DNA from: Verrucomicrobiota bacterium
GTDB taxonomy: Bacteria > Verrucomicrobiota > Verrucomicrobiia > Limisphaerales > JACRJZ01
Assembly (NCBI GenBank): GCA_016219875.1
Contig: JACRJZ010000060.1
Location: forward strand, 44,945 to 108,944
Length of the DNA stretch: 64,000 nucleotides
Direction of reading: 5' to 3'
Position 1 is the stretch's first letter. Every line of letters begins with the position of its first letter. Both the position numbers and the translations under genes were made by a program. The notes beneath the pieces were generated by a model, which saw only the letters and a list, made by a program, of their open reading frames with translations, searched no databases and was not told the DNA's origin. Of the stretch, positions 8,107 to 16,736 are shown piece by piece.

Positions 8107-9285
8107 TCAAATCGCTCTAACCAGGACCTCGGCCAGTTCTTCCTTTGTCAACACGATCGGGTTCGCCTTCATGCTGCTGGCCTGGGTGGCTTTGTCCACG
8201 ATGGCGGGAAGGTCGGCCGCCCGGATTCCCCATCGGCCCAACTTGGGAATGGCCAGCTTCGCGCAGAGTTTGGCGACCCAGCGGATTCCCTCCGCGGCGG
8301 TGGCGGCGGCGTGGCCCGTCAGCAAGCGGGCCACTTCGTCGTAGCGGCGCAGGGACTCGCTTCGCGGTGATCGCGCCGCCAGCGCCCGCACGTTCATCTC
8401 CATGACGTGCGGAAGCAGCGCGGCACAGACGGCGCCGTGCGGCGCCGGAAACATCCAGCCCAGCGGCGCGGCGAACCCATGCACCGCGCCCAAGCCGGCG
8501 TTCGCCAGCGCCATGCCGCTGAACAGGCTCGCCACCGCCATGTCTTCGCGGGCGACGAGATCGTCCGGCTCCTCGCACGCGCGGCCCAGCGAGCGCGCGG
8601 CCCGGCGGAGGCCTTCCCGGCACACAGCGTCGGTCATCGGGTTGGCGCGGAGGCCGACGAACGGTTCGATGAGTTGCGTCAGCGCGTCCAACCCCGTGCA
8701 AGCGGTCAGTTCCCTGGGAAGGTTACGGGCGAGTTCCGGATCGACCACCGCCACACGCGGCATGAGGAAAGAACTGCGCAGGCTCGCCTTGAAATGGTGT
8801 TCGGGCGAAAGCAGCACGGCATTGCGCGTGACCTCGCAGCCGGTGCCTGCGGTCGTGGGAATCGCGATCACCGGCGCGGCGGGCTGCGTCAGCGGCCGGG
8901 CTTGGCCGATGACTTCCAGATAGTCCAAGACCTCGCCGCCGTTGGTCAGCAAGGCCGCGATGGCCTTGCCTGCGTCGATCGCGCTGCCACCACCGAAGGC
9001 CACCACCACGTCACATCGTTCACTCCGGGCGACCTCCACGCCGGCAGTTACGCGATGCGTGGTCGGCTCGCCCGGAACCTGAAACGGTGTCGCGGCGAGG
9101 TCTTGCTGCGCGAGTTGCTCCAGGGCGGGCCGGGCGCGCTCGCCGTTGCGGCCGGTGACGACCAGCACGCGCTGACCGAGGGACCGGACAATCCCGCCCA
9201 GCTCACGAACCGCGCCGACGCCGAACACAATCCGCGGCGCGGTGACGAACTCAAAGTGCATCCCGGCGGTCGGGTTCATGGCCAC
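8107..9285 (-). CDS. Iron-containing alcohol dehydrogenase
   Basis: A 392-residue group III alcohol dehydrogenase. It has the NAD(P)-binding AFGGGSAIDAGKAIAALL motif, the IPTTAGTGCEVT segment and metal-site motifs GLDALTQLIEPF, GAVHGFAAPLG and PAPHGAVCAALLP. The usual second ligand after Asp (DALTH) is Gln here, a variant also found in some members of the family. It probably interconverts an alcohol and an aldehyde or ketone; the substrate cannot be told. The start could be Met1 or Met3 (9279). It follows the small ABM monooxygenase gene by only three bases, so the two are probably co-transcribed. It ends close to the hyf-like operon, on the same strand. Confidence 0.88.
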   Translation of the reverse strand: MAMNPTAGMHFEFVTAPRIVFGVGAVRELGGIVRSLGQRVLVVTGRNGERARPALEQLAQQDLAATPFQVPGEPTTHRVTAGVEVARSERCDVVVAFGGGSAIDAGKAIAALLTNGGEVLDYLEVIGQARPLTQPAAPVIAIPTTAGTGCEVTRNAVLLSPEHHFKASLRSSFLMPRVAVVDPELARNLPRELTACTGLDALTQLIEPFVGLRANPMTDAVCREGLRRAARSLGRACEEPDDLVAREDMAVASLFSGMALANAGLGAVHGFAAPLGWMFPAPHGAVCAALLPHVMEMNVRALAARSPRSESLRRYDEVARLLTGHAAATAAEGIRWVAKLCAKLAIPKLGRWGIRAADLPAIVDKATQASSMKANPIVLTKEELAEVLVRAI

Positions 9286-9288
9286 GCC

Positions 9289-9594
9289 TCACCAGCCCGT
9301 GTCCGGCGGGAAGACGTTGCTAAATTTCACGCTGCTCCGCGGCTCCGCCATCATCGGGGCCACGGCCTCGCGCCACTTGGCGTAGTGCGCGGTTTCCTTG
9401 TGCGCCACGGTCGCTTCCACGCTGCGGTAGGCCTCCACCAGCACGAAGCGCGTCGGGTCGTCCTGTTGCTGCACGACATCGAAGCGGGCGATCCCCGGCT
9501 CCTGGATGCTGCGGCGGGCGTTTTCGATAGTCGCTTGCCGAAAGGCCTCGACGGATTCCGGCTTCACGCGGACTTGGACATGAACGATGAGCAT
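9289..9594 (-). CDS. ABM-fold putative quinol monooxygenase
   Basis: A 101-residue protein of the antibiotic biosynthesis monooxygenase superfamily (YgiN/LsrG-like). It starts [18 protein letters not shown] and contains [20 protein letters not shown] followed by [14 protein letters not shown], the typical last helix and His of the fold. Members oxidise quinols or isomerise small metabolites without cofactors; the exact substrate is unknown. The downstream Fe-alcohol dehydrogenase begins three bases after its stop, so the pair may act in one pathway. The longer open frame upstream runs into a repeat and was not used. Confidence 0.85.
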   Translation of the reverse strand: MLIVHVQVRVKPESVEAFRQATIENARRSIQEPGIARFDVVQQQDDPTRFVLVEAYRSVEATVAHKETAHYAKWREAVAPMMAEPRSSVKFSNVFPPDTGW

Positions 9595-9655
9595 AGTCTG
9601 ATCTTTCCGGGGAAACCTTGTCGCAACGCCGCGCGGTTGGCAATGCGCAGAACAA

Positions 9656-9810
9656 GGCTGCATCAAGCTCGTTCCGGAGCGCGGCTGTCCCAGCCGCAGC
9701 GACCACGAACGACCGAGCGCCTCGTGACGAGGCTTGAGCCGGCGGGTTCCGAGCGTGGCTGCGGCTGGGACAGCCGCGCTCCGGGCGGCCCAGACCGAGC
9801 TTGATGCAGC
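9656..9810. repeat. Large palindromic repeat, family C
   Basis: The 321-bp gap between the ABM gene and copA is mostly this repeat. Outer arms GGCTGCATCAAGCTCG (9656-9671) and CGAGCTTGATGCAGCC (9795-9810) are perfect complements. Inner arms around GCGGCTGTCCCAGCCGC (about 9681-9697) pair with 9758-9785. The same outer arms enclose other repeats at 43784-44110 and 58010-58210. No gene is seen in the gap. The last ~100 bases should hold the copA promoter. Confidence 0.85.
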
Positions 9811-9915
9811 CCTGTGCGCAGAATTCAGTTGGCCTGGCTGCCATTTGGTGCTTTCTTTCCCCGCATCTGAATCGTTCCTGATCTGCCCGGGAACACGGCT
9901 TGGATTCTCTGCGTT

Positions 9916-12306
9916 ATGGAATCATGCTGTTCCAACTGCGGGCCGGCCCCGCGCGACCCCGCCCACGCTGCCTCGCGCAGTGTGTTCGCCGTCGAAGGCA
10001 TGTCGTGCAGCAATTGCGTGCGGCACACCACCCAAGCCATCCAAGCGGTGCCAAGCGTCGCCGGCGTGGAAGTCTCCCTGGAGAAACAACAAGCCTCCGT
10101 GCGCTGGTCCTCGAACGCGTCGCCCCAACCCGCCGCGGTGATCGAAGCCGTGACCCAGGCCGGCTTCCGGGCCAGGCTGCTCGCCGAAGCCGCGCCCGCT
10201 GCCGTCTCCACGGCGGACGCCGGCAGCAGTTGGCGGCGCAACCTCTGGATCGGCGGCCTCTGCACCGCCCCGCTGGTCGTCGGCGAGTGGGTGCCACCCG
10301 TGGCCGCGGCGCGCTGGTTCCACTGGGTTTCCTTCGGCCTCGCCGCTCTCGTGCAAGGGCTCGCGGGCGCGCGGTTCTATCGCGGCGCGTGGATTCAGCT
10401 CCAGGCCCGCAGCGCCAACATGGACACCCTCGTCGCGCTGGGGTCCACCACGGCGTTTCTCTTCAGCCTCGTCCTGCTCCTGGATGGCGGCGCCCACCAC
10501 CTCTATTTCATGGAGGCCGCAGCCATCATTACGTTGATCAGCGCCGGCCATTGGATGGAAGAACGGATGAGCCGGCGCGCGGCCGGTTCGTTCAGGAAGT
10601 TGCTCACGCTGGCCCCGCCGCAAGCCCGTCGCCGCAGTGCCGACGGCGTGGAGAACGTCGTCCCGGTGGCCGACATCCAACTCGAAGACCGCGTCGTGCT
10701 GCGGCCCGGCGACCGTGTGCCGGTGGACGGCCGCGTGCTTGAGGGCGACTCCGCGCTCGACGAATCCATGCTCACGGGCGAATCGCTCCCGGTGGACAAG
10801 AAAGCCGGCGACACCGTTTATGCCGGCACGGTGAATTTGAACGGACGGCTGGTCCTGCAAGTCACCGCCTCGGGGGAAACCACCGCCTTGGCCCACATCA
10901 TCACCGCCGTCCAGCGCGCGCAGAACAGCCGCGCCTCCATCCAACGCTTGGGGGACCGGATCAGCAGCGTCTTCGTGCCGATCGTGGTGCTGGCGGCGGT
11001 CGCCACGGCGCTGTGGTGGGGCTTGGCGCCGGCGAAGGCGCGCCAGGTCTTCGACGGACTGGCGCCTTTCCTCTGGAACGCGCATCTGCCCGCGGCGGGC
11101 CTGGCGGCGGCCTTCATCCAGGCGGCGGCGGTGCTAATCATCGCCTGCCCGTGCGCGATGGGCCTGGCCACGCCGGTGGCCATCATGGCCGGCACCAATG
11201 CGGCGGCGGAGCGCGGCATCCTCGTGCGCGATGGCGTGGCGCTGGAGAAGGCCGGCCAGATCACGAGCGTCGTCTTCGACAAAACCGGCACGCTCACTTC
11301 CGGCAAGCCCAAAGTCACCCAGTTTTGCACCTACGCCGGCGGCGAGCGGCCCAAACTCCACGAGATGAAACTGGCCGCGGCCCTGGCCCGGCATTCCAAC
11401 CACCCGCTCAGCCAAGCCATCGCGGAGATGCACGCCGACGACGTCCCGTTGTTCAACTGGGAAGAAGTGCGCGGCAGCGGACTGCAATGCTTTCTGCATT
11501 TACCCGGCGCTGCGACGCGCCTCGCGGTGGCCAGACTGGGTTCGCTGGCTTGGCTCAAGGAATCCGGCGTGGAACTGGCCGGCGGCAGCGACTTCATCGA
11601 GGAGTGGACCGGCCAGGGCGCCACAATCATTGGCGTGGCCGTGGACCGGCATCTCATGGGGCTGATCGCCTTGGAAGACATTGTCAAACCCGCCGCGCTA
11701 GAGATGATCGAAGAACTCCGCGCCGACGGCTACCGCCTCTACCTGCTCACCGGCGACCACGACCGCACGGCCAAAACCATTGCGCGCCGCGTGCAAGTGC
11801 CGCCGGAGAACGTGTTCTCCCAAGTGCGCCCCGAACAGAAGGCCCAAATCGTGAAGCAGCTTCAGGAACGCGGCGAGCGCGTCGCGTTCGTGGGCGACGG
11901 CATCAACGACGCCCCGGCGCTGGAGCAGGCGGACCTCGGCATCGCCGTGAGCCGCGCCAGCGACGTGGCCCTGGAGGCGGCTGACATTATCCTGCTGCGC
12001 TCCGATATTCAGTCCGTACCAGAAAGCCTCGGTCTGGCCCGGGCCACCTTGCGCACCATCAAGCAGAACCTGTTCTGGGCTTTCTTCTACAACGCCCTCG
12101 GCATCCCGCTCGCGGCGCTGGGATTCTTCAGTCCGATCTTCTGCGCGCTGGCGATGGGCGCGAGCGACTTGATCGTGATCGGCAACGCCCTCCTGCTGCG
12201 CCGGTGGACCCTCTTCACCTGGCGGCGCTGGTGGAAGAACCTCGTCCGGCGGTTCGATTCCGAAGTGCTCGGCTCGTCGGCCCGCTCGGCAGAAACCAGT
12301 CTGTAG
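9916..12306 (+). CDS. copA: Copper-translocating P1B-type ATPase
   Basis: A 796-residue heavy-metal P-type ATPase that would export Cu(I) across the inner membrane. In order: a Cys-rich N-terminus (ESCCSNCG), an HMA domain with GMSCSNC at about residues 28-34, the actuator motif TGES near 287, the membrane metal site [13 protein letters not shown] near 410, the phosphorylation motif [13 protein letters not shown] near 454, SNHPLSQAI near 494, and the hinge [12 protein letters not shown] near 659. CPC plus one HMA domain indicates Cu/Ag specificity, although the metal is not proved by sequence. The start MESCC is the only sensible one. It stands alone between repeat elements; no CopZ or CueR-like gene is adjacent. 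Confidence 0.95.
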   Translation: MESCCSNCGPAPRDPAHAASRSVFAVEGMSCSNCVRHTTQAIQAVPSVAGVEVSLEKQQASVRWSSNASPQPAAVIEAVTQAGFRARLLAEAAPAAVSTADAGSSWRRNLWIGGLCTAPLVVGEWVPPVAAARWFHWVSFGLAALVQGLAGARFYRGAWIQLQARSANMDTLVALGSTTAFLFSLVLLLDGGAHHLYFMEAAAIITLISAGHWMEERMSRRAAGSFRKLLTLAPPQARRRSADGVENVVPVADIQLEDRVVLRPGDRVPVDGRVLEGDSALDESMLTGESLPVDKKAGDTVYAGTVNLNGRLVLQVTASGETTALAHIITAVQRAQNSRASIQRLGDRISSVFVPIVVLAAVATALWWGLAPAKARQVFDGLAPFLWNAHLPAAGLAAAFIQAAAVLIIACPCAMGLATPVAIMAGTNAAAERGILVRDGVALEKAGQITSVVFDKTGTLTSGKPKVTQFCTYAGGERPKLHEMKLAAALARHSNHPLSQAIAEMHADDVPLFNWEEVRGSGLQCFLHLPGAATRLAVARLGSLAWLKESGVELAGGSDFIEEWTGQGATIIGVAVDRHLMGLIALEDIVKPAALEMIEELRADGYRLYLLTGDHDRTAKTIARRVQVPPENVFSQVRPEQKAQIVKQLQERGERVAFVGDGINDAPALEQADLGIAVSRASDVALEAADIILLRSDIQSVPESLGLARATLRTIKQNLFWAFFYNALGIPLAALGFFSPIFCALAMGASDLIVIGNALLLRRWTLFTWRRWWKNLVRRFDSEVLGSSARSAETSL

Positions 12307-12321
12307 GGAACGGAAGGAAGA

Positions 12322-12434
12322 GGGTTGAAGGGTTGAAAGGTTGAAGGGTTGAAGAGGTAAAGCGGCTCCGGCATTGGGCTAAAGCCATCCTCCGAGTCCT
12401 TTTCAACCCTTCAACTCTTCAACTCTTTCACCCT
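12322..12434. repeat. TTGAAGGGTTGAA-type inverted repeat, family D
   Basis: Tandem GGTTGAAGGGTTGAAAGG units (12322-12356) are followed after a spacer by the complementary TTCAACCCTTCAACTCTTC units (12401-12434). It lies directly downstream of copA and between converging genes, so it may act as a terminator. Related copies lie at 54106-54200 and 63161-63253. Confidence 0.8.
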
Positions 12435-12474
12435 TTGACCGTTCGTCTTCCACCCTTGCTGGGAGAACAGACCG

Positions 12475-13086
12475 CTACTCGCCCCACACCAACCGCTCCA
12501 CCAGTGGCACCGTTTGCTCCGGCGTGACATGCTGGAGCGCCTGCCAGCCGCGCGCGACGCCGCCCGCAACGTTTTCCGGGAAGTCATCAAGGTAGAGAAT
12601 CTCCGCGCCGTGGCAGCCGGTGGTGCGCTCGGCGGCCTCGTAAATGCCCGCGTGCGGCTTCATCACGCCCAATTCGTAGGAGAGGAAATAGCCGTCGAAA
12701 TTCGCGAAGAAAGGGAACCGCTCGCGAATGTGGGTCACGGCGAAGTCATTCGTGTTGGAGAAAATCCATGTCGGGACGCTCGCCGCGCGGAGGCGAGCCT
12801 GGAGGCGGACCATCTCCGGGATTTCCGAGAAGATGTCGCTGAAAGCCGAACGGAAGTCCTGCATCGTGGCGCGATAGCCTATGGCTTGCTGGACCTCGCG
12901 GAAGAACTGCTCGCTCGTGATCCGGCCCAGTTCGTAGCGGACCATTACGTCGGAGGTCTGGATGAACCGGAACAGATCCTCCGGCGTCGCGCGGGCCTGC
13001 GCGGCAATCCGGCCGGCGGCCACGCGCCAGTCGAAATCGACGAGCACTTTGCCAAGGTCGAACAAAACAACTTTGGGTCGGGTCAT
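12475..13086 (-). CDS. HAD-family hydrolase
   Basis: A 203-residue haloacid-dehalogenase-like protein of the YihX/epoxide-hydrolase N-domain type. Motif I is VVLFDLGKVLVDFDW, motif II TWIFSNTND, motif III Lys in GVMKPHAGIYEAA and motif IV ILYLDDFPENVAGG. A helical cap lies between motifs I and II. Such enzymes are usually small-molecule phosphatases, for example on sugar phosphates; the substrate is unknown. The start MTRPKVV is chosen next to the core strand; an ATG five codons upstream is possible. It lies downstream of recR on the same strand, separated by a palindromic repeat. Confidence 0.88.
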   Translation of the reverse strand: MTRPKVVLFDLGKVLVDFDWRVAAGRIAAQARATPEDLFRFIQTSDVMVRYELGRITSEQFFREVQQAIGYRATMQDFRSAFSDIFSEIPEMVRLQARLRAASVPTWIFSNTNDFAVTHIRERFPFFANFDGYFLSYELGVMKPHAGIYEAAERTTGCHGAEILYLDDFPENVAGGVARGWQALQHVTPEQTVPLVERLVWGE

Positions 13087-13106
13087 GTGAGGCGATTTCA
13101 AAATCC

Positions 13107-13168
13107 GTAGCAGCCGACGTGAGAAGGCTCAAACTTCAAGGGAATCAGAGCCTCCTCGCGTCGGCGGC
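13107..13168. repeat. Palindromic repeat, family A (copy 1)
   Basis: Arms GTAGCAGCCGACGTGAGAAG... (13107-13130) and ...CTCCTCGCGTCGGCGGC (13148-13168) are near-complements around a spacer of about 17 bases. A flanking GGCGATTTCAAAA tract (13091) recurs at other copies. It lies between recR and the HAD gene. Confidence 0.85.
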
Positions 13169-13186
13169 ACCAGTCTTGCAGGAGGT

Positions 13187-13795
13187 TCATGTGTGGGAAA
13201 TCTCCCGGCGGCCCTCGAGCGCGCGGCTCAAGGTGAGTTCATCGGCGAACTCCAGGCCGCTGCCCGCCGGCAGACCATGCGCGATGCGGGTGACTTTCGC
13301 GCCTTTCGCGGCCAGGCGTTTGGCCAGGTAGTAACTCGTGGCGTCGCCTTCCACGTCCGTCGGCAGAGCGATGATGACTTCGCGCACGGCTTCGGCGGCC
13401 AGGCGCTGCTCCAGTTCCGTGATGCGCAGGTCTTCCGGCCCAACGCCGTTGAGCGGAGAAATCTTCCCGCCCAACACATGGAACCGGCCGCGATAGGTGT
13501 GGGCCTTTTCCACCGAGAGAATATCGACCGGCCGCTCCACCACGCAGAGGAGGGAGGATTCGCGCCGCGGATCGGAACAGATGGCGCAAGGAACCTGCTC
13601 GGTCAGCGCGCCGCACACCGGGCAGAGTCGGATGCGCTCGCGCGCGTGGACGAGGGTTTCCGCCAGTTGCTTCACCGCGCCGCTCTCGCTTTGCACGAGG
13701 TGCAGGGCCAGCCGCTCCGCCGAACGCGGCCCGATGCCGGGTAGCTTGTTCAGCGCGGCGATGAGGGCGGAAAGGGGTTCGGGGAGGGAAGCCAT
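13187..13795 (-). CDS. recR: Recombination mediator RecR
   Basis: A 202-residue RecR, which acts with RecO (and RecF) to load RecA at single-strand gaps. The N-terminal helix-hairpin-helix is LPGIGPRSAERLALHL. The four-Cys zinc finger is CPVCGALTEQVPCAIC, followed by CSDPRRESSLLCVVE. The Toprim domain contains VLGGKISPLNGVGPEDLRI and ALPTDVEGDATSYYLA. Length is typical. The start MASLPEPL is used because upstream residues come from non-conserved intergenic sequence. It is third in a dnaX-ybaB-recR order common in bacteria, with a palindromic repeat inserted between ybaB and recR. Confidence 0.96.
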   Translation of the reverse strand: MASLPEPLSALIAALNKLPGIGPRSAERLALHLVQSESGAVKQLAETLVHARERIRLCPVCGALTEQVPCAICSDPRRESSLLCVVERPVDILSVEKAHTYRGRFHVLGGKISPLNGVGPEDLRITELEQRLAAEAVREVIIALPTDVEGDATSYYLAKRLAAKGAKVTRIAHGLPAGSGLEFADELTLSRALEGRREISHT

Positions 13796-13894
13796 TGGAG
13801 CAAGGCAGAAGGAAGAATTAAGAATGAAGAATTGTCTGCCGTTCCCGCACACCAACGAGTGGTTTCTTCATTCTTCAGAGCTTCTTTCAAAACA

Positions 13895-13959
13895 GTAGCA
13901 GCCGACGTGAGGAGGCTCTGTTTTCATTGAAGTTTGAGCCTCCTCACGTCGGCTGCTAC
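13895..13959. repeat. Palindromic repeat, family A (copy 2)
   Basis: Perfect 24-bp arms at 13895-13918 (GTAGCAGCCGACGTGAGGAG...) and 13936-13959 are separated by 17 bases (TGTTTTCATTGAAGTTT). It sits between ybaB and recR, within an otherwise conserved operon. Confidence 0.88.
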
Positions 13960-13998
13960 GGGGTTTGGAAATCGCTTCTTCATGCTCCCTTCTGCCCT

Positions 13999-14310
13999 TC
14001 ACATGAGTCCCGGCATGTTGAACCCCGCTGTCACCTTCCCCATCTCTTCGTTGTAAATCTGCTTCGCCTCGCCGAGGGCTTTGTTCACGGCGGTCAGGAG
14101 CATGTCTTCGAGAAGCTGGGCGTCGGACGGGTTCAGCGCCGCGGGATCGATCTTGATCGAAGCGATGGTGCCTTCGCAGCGGGCGACGATCTTGACCGCG
14201 CCGCCGCCGCTGGTGGCTTCCACCGTGCGGGCCGCGAGGAGGGCCTGGACTTGTTCCATCTGCTGCTGCATTCGCGCAGCCTGTTTCATGAGTTTGCCGA
14301 TGCTGGACAT
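13999..14310 (-). CDS. ybaB: YbaB/EbfC family nucleoid-associated protein
   Basis: A 103-residue YbaB/EbfC-family DNA-binding protein. The sequence has the KLMKQAARMQQQMEQVQALL helix, the strand GGGAVKIVARCEGTIASIKIDP and the C-terminal DAQLLEDMLLTAVNKALGEA helix, as expected. These proteins form dimers and bind DNA as nucleoid-associated factors; genetic linkage to dnaX and recR is typical. It begins 47 bases after the dnaX stop; that gap has a TTGAAAGTTGAGGG-type short repeat. The start Met is followed by SSIGKLM, the normal N-terminus. Confidence 0.94.
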   Translation of the reverse strand: MSSIGKLMKQAARMQQQMEQVQALLAARTVEATSGGGAVKIVARCEGTIASIKIDPAALNPSDAQLLEDMLLTAVNKALGEAKQIYNEEMGKVTAGFNMPGLM

Positions 14311-14357
14311 GAGTGGTTGAGAGTTGGTGGTTGAAAGTTGAGGGCAGGTGCGGCCGG

Positions 14358-16142
14358 TCAGGCCCGCACCTCCACGATCTGGCCTTTGAAGATTTCGAGG
14401 GCCTTCGCGATGAGCGGATCGTTCTTGAAATCCTTCGGGTCGAAAGTTCTGGCGGCGGACTTGGCCGGCGCACGCGCCGCGGCGGGAGCTTCGTCTGGCA
14501 CCAGTGCGGCAGCGGGCGCCGCAGCCGCAACCGGCACAGGCGCGGGCGACGGCGGTTCGGCCGGCGCCGGCCCTCGGGCGGGCGCTTCGGCCACGATGAA
14601 TTTCACCTGCACCCCGTGGTGCCCCAACTCACCGAGCTTGGTGGAAATCAGCGCGTGGTTCTTGGTGTTATCGACGAGCGCCACGTGATCGGCGAATTCA
14701 GGATCGAAGCCGATGGTCAGGACCTTGTTCGTCAGCGACACCGGGAACGCTTCCAGAAAGTAGCTTCGGGCAAACGGACTCACCCGCCCGATGGCTTCCA
14801 CAAGGTCGCGCCACAGCGGATCCAGTCCGCCGCCGGAATTGGCCGCGGGAGCTAACGCGGGCGCGGCCACCGGGGCGCTTTCGCGCAGGGCCATCGTCGG
14901 GGCCGGCTGCGGCGCGGGCACGGCCGCGACCGCACGCGGCGGCGAGGGCGTGGGCACCGAAGCCGCGACCGGGCGGGCCGGGGCCGGCGCGGGGCCGCCA
15001 CCGCTGCGTAGAGTCGCCAGTTGCTTGAGGACCGAGTCGATGCTGACGGCGTGGCGGGCGTCGATGGCCTTGATGAGCGCGACTTCGACGAAAATCTTTT
15101 TCGAGGCTGCGTTGCGGAACTGGCCTTCCGATTCCGTCAGCACTTCCATGATGCGCATGAGCGTGTCGGTGCCGACCAGCGCCGCCTGCGTGGCCACCGC
15201 CGCGAGCTCGGCCTCCGAGGCTTCGAGCAAGCGCGTGTCGCCCTTCGACACCTGGTGGATGAGCAAATTGCGGAAGTGCGCCAGCAGGTCCGCAATGAGC
15301 CGGCCCAGGTCTTTGCCGTGCTTGCAGAGGTCGTTCAATTCACGCAGCACGGACGCGATGTCGCCTTGGAGGACCGCTTCCGTCATAGAGAGGATTTGCC
15401 CTTGCGCGGTCAGGCCGAACATGGAAAGCACGTCCGCCTCGACAATCTTGCTGCCGCAAAAGCTGATGAGCTGGTCCAGCGCCGATTCCGCGTCGCGCAT
15501 GCCGCCGTCCGCCCCGCGGGCAATGGCGTGCAGCGCGGCATCGTCGATGGCCACGCCTTCTTTCTTCGCGATGCCGGCGAGGTGGGTGACGATGAGCTTG
15601 ACCGGGATGCGGCGCAGATCGAACCGCTGACAGCGGGAAAGAATCGTGGGCAGGACCTTCTCCGGGTCGGTCGTGGCGAACATGAACTTCACGTGCGCCG
15701 GCGGCTCTTCCAGGGTCTTGAGCAGCGCGTTGAAGGCCGCCGTGGACAGCATGTGGACTTCGTCGATGATGTAGATCTTGAAGCGCGAGGCGGACGGAGC
15801 GTAGCGGCAGGTGTCGCGGAGGTCGCGCACTTGTTCGACGCCGTTGTTGCTGGCGCCGTCGATCTCCATCACGTCCAGGGAGCGGCCCTCGGTGATCTCC
15901 TGGCAGCGCGGGTCGTCGTCTTTGAAATCCACCCTGGGGCCGTCGGTGGCGTTCAGACACTTGGCGAAGATGCGAGCGATGGTGGTCTTGCCGGTGCCGC
16001 GCGGGCCGCAGAAGAGGTAGGCGTGGGCAATGCGGCTTTGTTCGATGGCGTGGCCGAGCGTCTGGGTGACATGCTCCTGGCCCACCACATCGCTGAACCG
16101 TTGCGGGCGGTACTTGCGGGCGATGACTTGGTACGACGACAT
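14358..16142 (-). CDS. dnaX: DNA polymerase III subunit gamma/tau
   Basis: A 594-residue clamp-loader ATPase of the replisome. It begins MSSYQVIARKYRPQRFSDVV. Walker A is GPRGTGKTT, Walker B IIDEVHML and the arginine-finger/sensor region ILSRCQRFDLRR. Domain III extends to about residue 370. It is followed by an Ala/Pro-rich linker (about 375-440) and a tau-like C-terminal domain ending EIFKGQIVEVRA. The four-Cys zinc module present in E. coli DnaX is almost gone: only the last of the four Cys is conserved, in a DPRCQEI context. The start overlaps the stop of the small upstream ORF by one base (TGATG). No obvious slippery A-run for a gamma frameshift was noticed. Confidence 0.95.
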   Translation of the reverse strand: MSSYQVIARKYRPQRFSDVVGQEHVTQTLGHAIEQSRIAHAYLFCGPRGTGKTTIARIFAKCLNATDGPRVDFKDDDPRCQEITEGRSLDVMEIDGASNNGVEQVRDLRDTCRYAPSASRFKIYIIDEVHMLSTAAFNALLKTLEEPPAHVKFMFATTDPEKVLPTILSRCQRFDLRRIPVKLIVTHLAGIAKKEGVAIDDAALHAIARGADGGMRDAESALDQLISFCGSKIVEADVLSMFGLTAQGQILSMTEAVLQGDIASVLRELNDLCKHGKDLGRLIADLLAHFRNLLIHQVSKGDTRLLEASEAELAAVATQAALVGTDTLMRIMEVLTESEGQFRNAASKKIFVEVALIKAIDARHAVSIDSVLKQLATLRSGGGPAPAPARPVAASVPTPSPPRAVAAVPAPQPAPTMALRESAPVAAPALAPAANSGGGLDPLWRDLVEAIGRVSPFARSYFLEAFPVSLTNKVLTIGFDPEFADHVALVDNTKNHALISTKLGELGHHGVQVKFIVAEAPARGPAPAEPPSPAPVPVAAAAPAAALVPDEAPAAARAPAKSAARTFDPKDFKNDPLIAKALEIFKGQIVEVRA

Positions 16143-16387
16143 CAGGAAGCGGAGTTTCGGTTGCCCTTGCGGAATGTCAACCAGCCAGAGAACGCGCCGC
16201 AGGCCGGGCCGAGCGCAAAGCCCCAAGTGTTGCTCCCCCAGTCCATGCTCCAAAGAAGGTGGAAGCGATCCAGGCGGGAGTGCTCCGAAATCTCAAACTC
16301 CGGCTGGGGCAAGAGGCACCAGCCGACGACGAAATAAACGCCGAGCGTCACGAGCAAGAACGACAGAGTTGGGTTGAGCCATTTCAT
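16142..16387 (-). CDS. Small predicted membrane protein upstream of dnaX
   Basis: An 81-residue ORF starting MKWLNPTLSFLLVTLGVYF. It has one clear membrane segment (residues ~7-27) and a second weak hydrophobic stretch (WGFALGPACGAFSGWLTF). No family is recognised. Support comes from position: its TGA overlaps the dnaX ATG in TGATG, so it is placed for translational coupling. A TTG five codons further upstream is an alternative start. It may be a non-conserved leader gene or a small verrucomicrobial membrane protein. Confidence 0.5.
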   Translation of the reverse strand: MKWLNPTLSFLLVTLGVYFVVGWCLLPQPEFEISEHSRLDRFHLLWSMDWGSNTWGFALGPACGAFSGWLTFRKGNRNSAS

Positions 16388-16598
16388 TGCCGGTTCGTTC
16401 AAAGACTGAATGCCAGGGAAACCACGGCAGATGCAGAACAGACTGCCGTTGCTGCCTTCCGGCCCTGGCGGGGTTCGTCAGTCCGCATTCCATGGCCCCT
16501 GGCGCGGCGCATTAAGACGGAGGCGCCAGAGACGTTCAAGAACTATTCCCAAAACCCCGCAGCGGCGCCCGCTTTCGTTCAAGCTAAGTCCAGCAGTT

Positions 16599-16727
16599 GG
16601 GGCCACAGATGGCACGGATGGCACAGAAACAGAGAGGCTGGAACGGAGACAAGCCGTTCCCCTGCTGGGTGAAAAGGTATCGCCCTTCTATTCCTTCTAT
16701 CAGTGTCATCTGTGCCATCTGTGGCCC
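16599..16727. repeat. Inverted repeat, CCACAGATGGCACGGATG type (family G)
   Basis: The 349-bp gap 16388-16736 contains this element. The left arm GGCCACAGATGGCACGGATG (16601-16620) and the right arm CATCTGTGCCATCTGTGGCC (16708-16725) are near-complements. The rest of the gap has no recognisable gene. The right arm ends 9 bases before the stop of the next gene. Confidence 0.8.
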
Positions 16728-16736
16728 ACTCCAGGT

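Noticed and set aside
12322..12434. Could the short TTGAAGGG repeats be a CRISPR array?
   Set aside because: Units are 7-9 bases, contiguous, with no spacers and an inverted partner; no cas genes are present.
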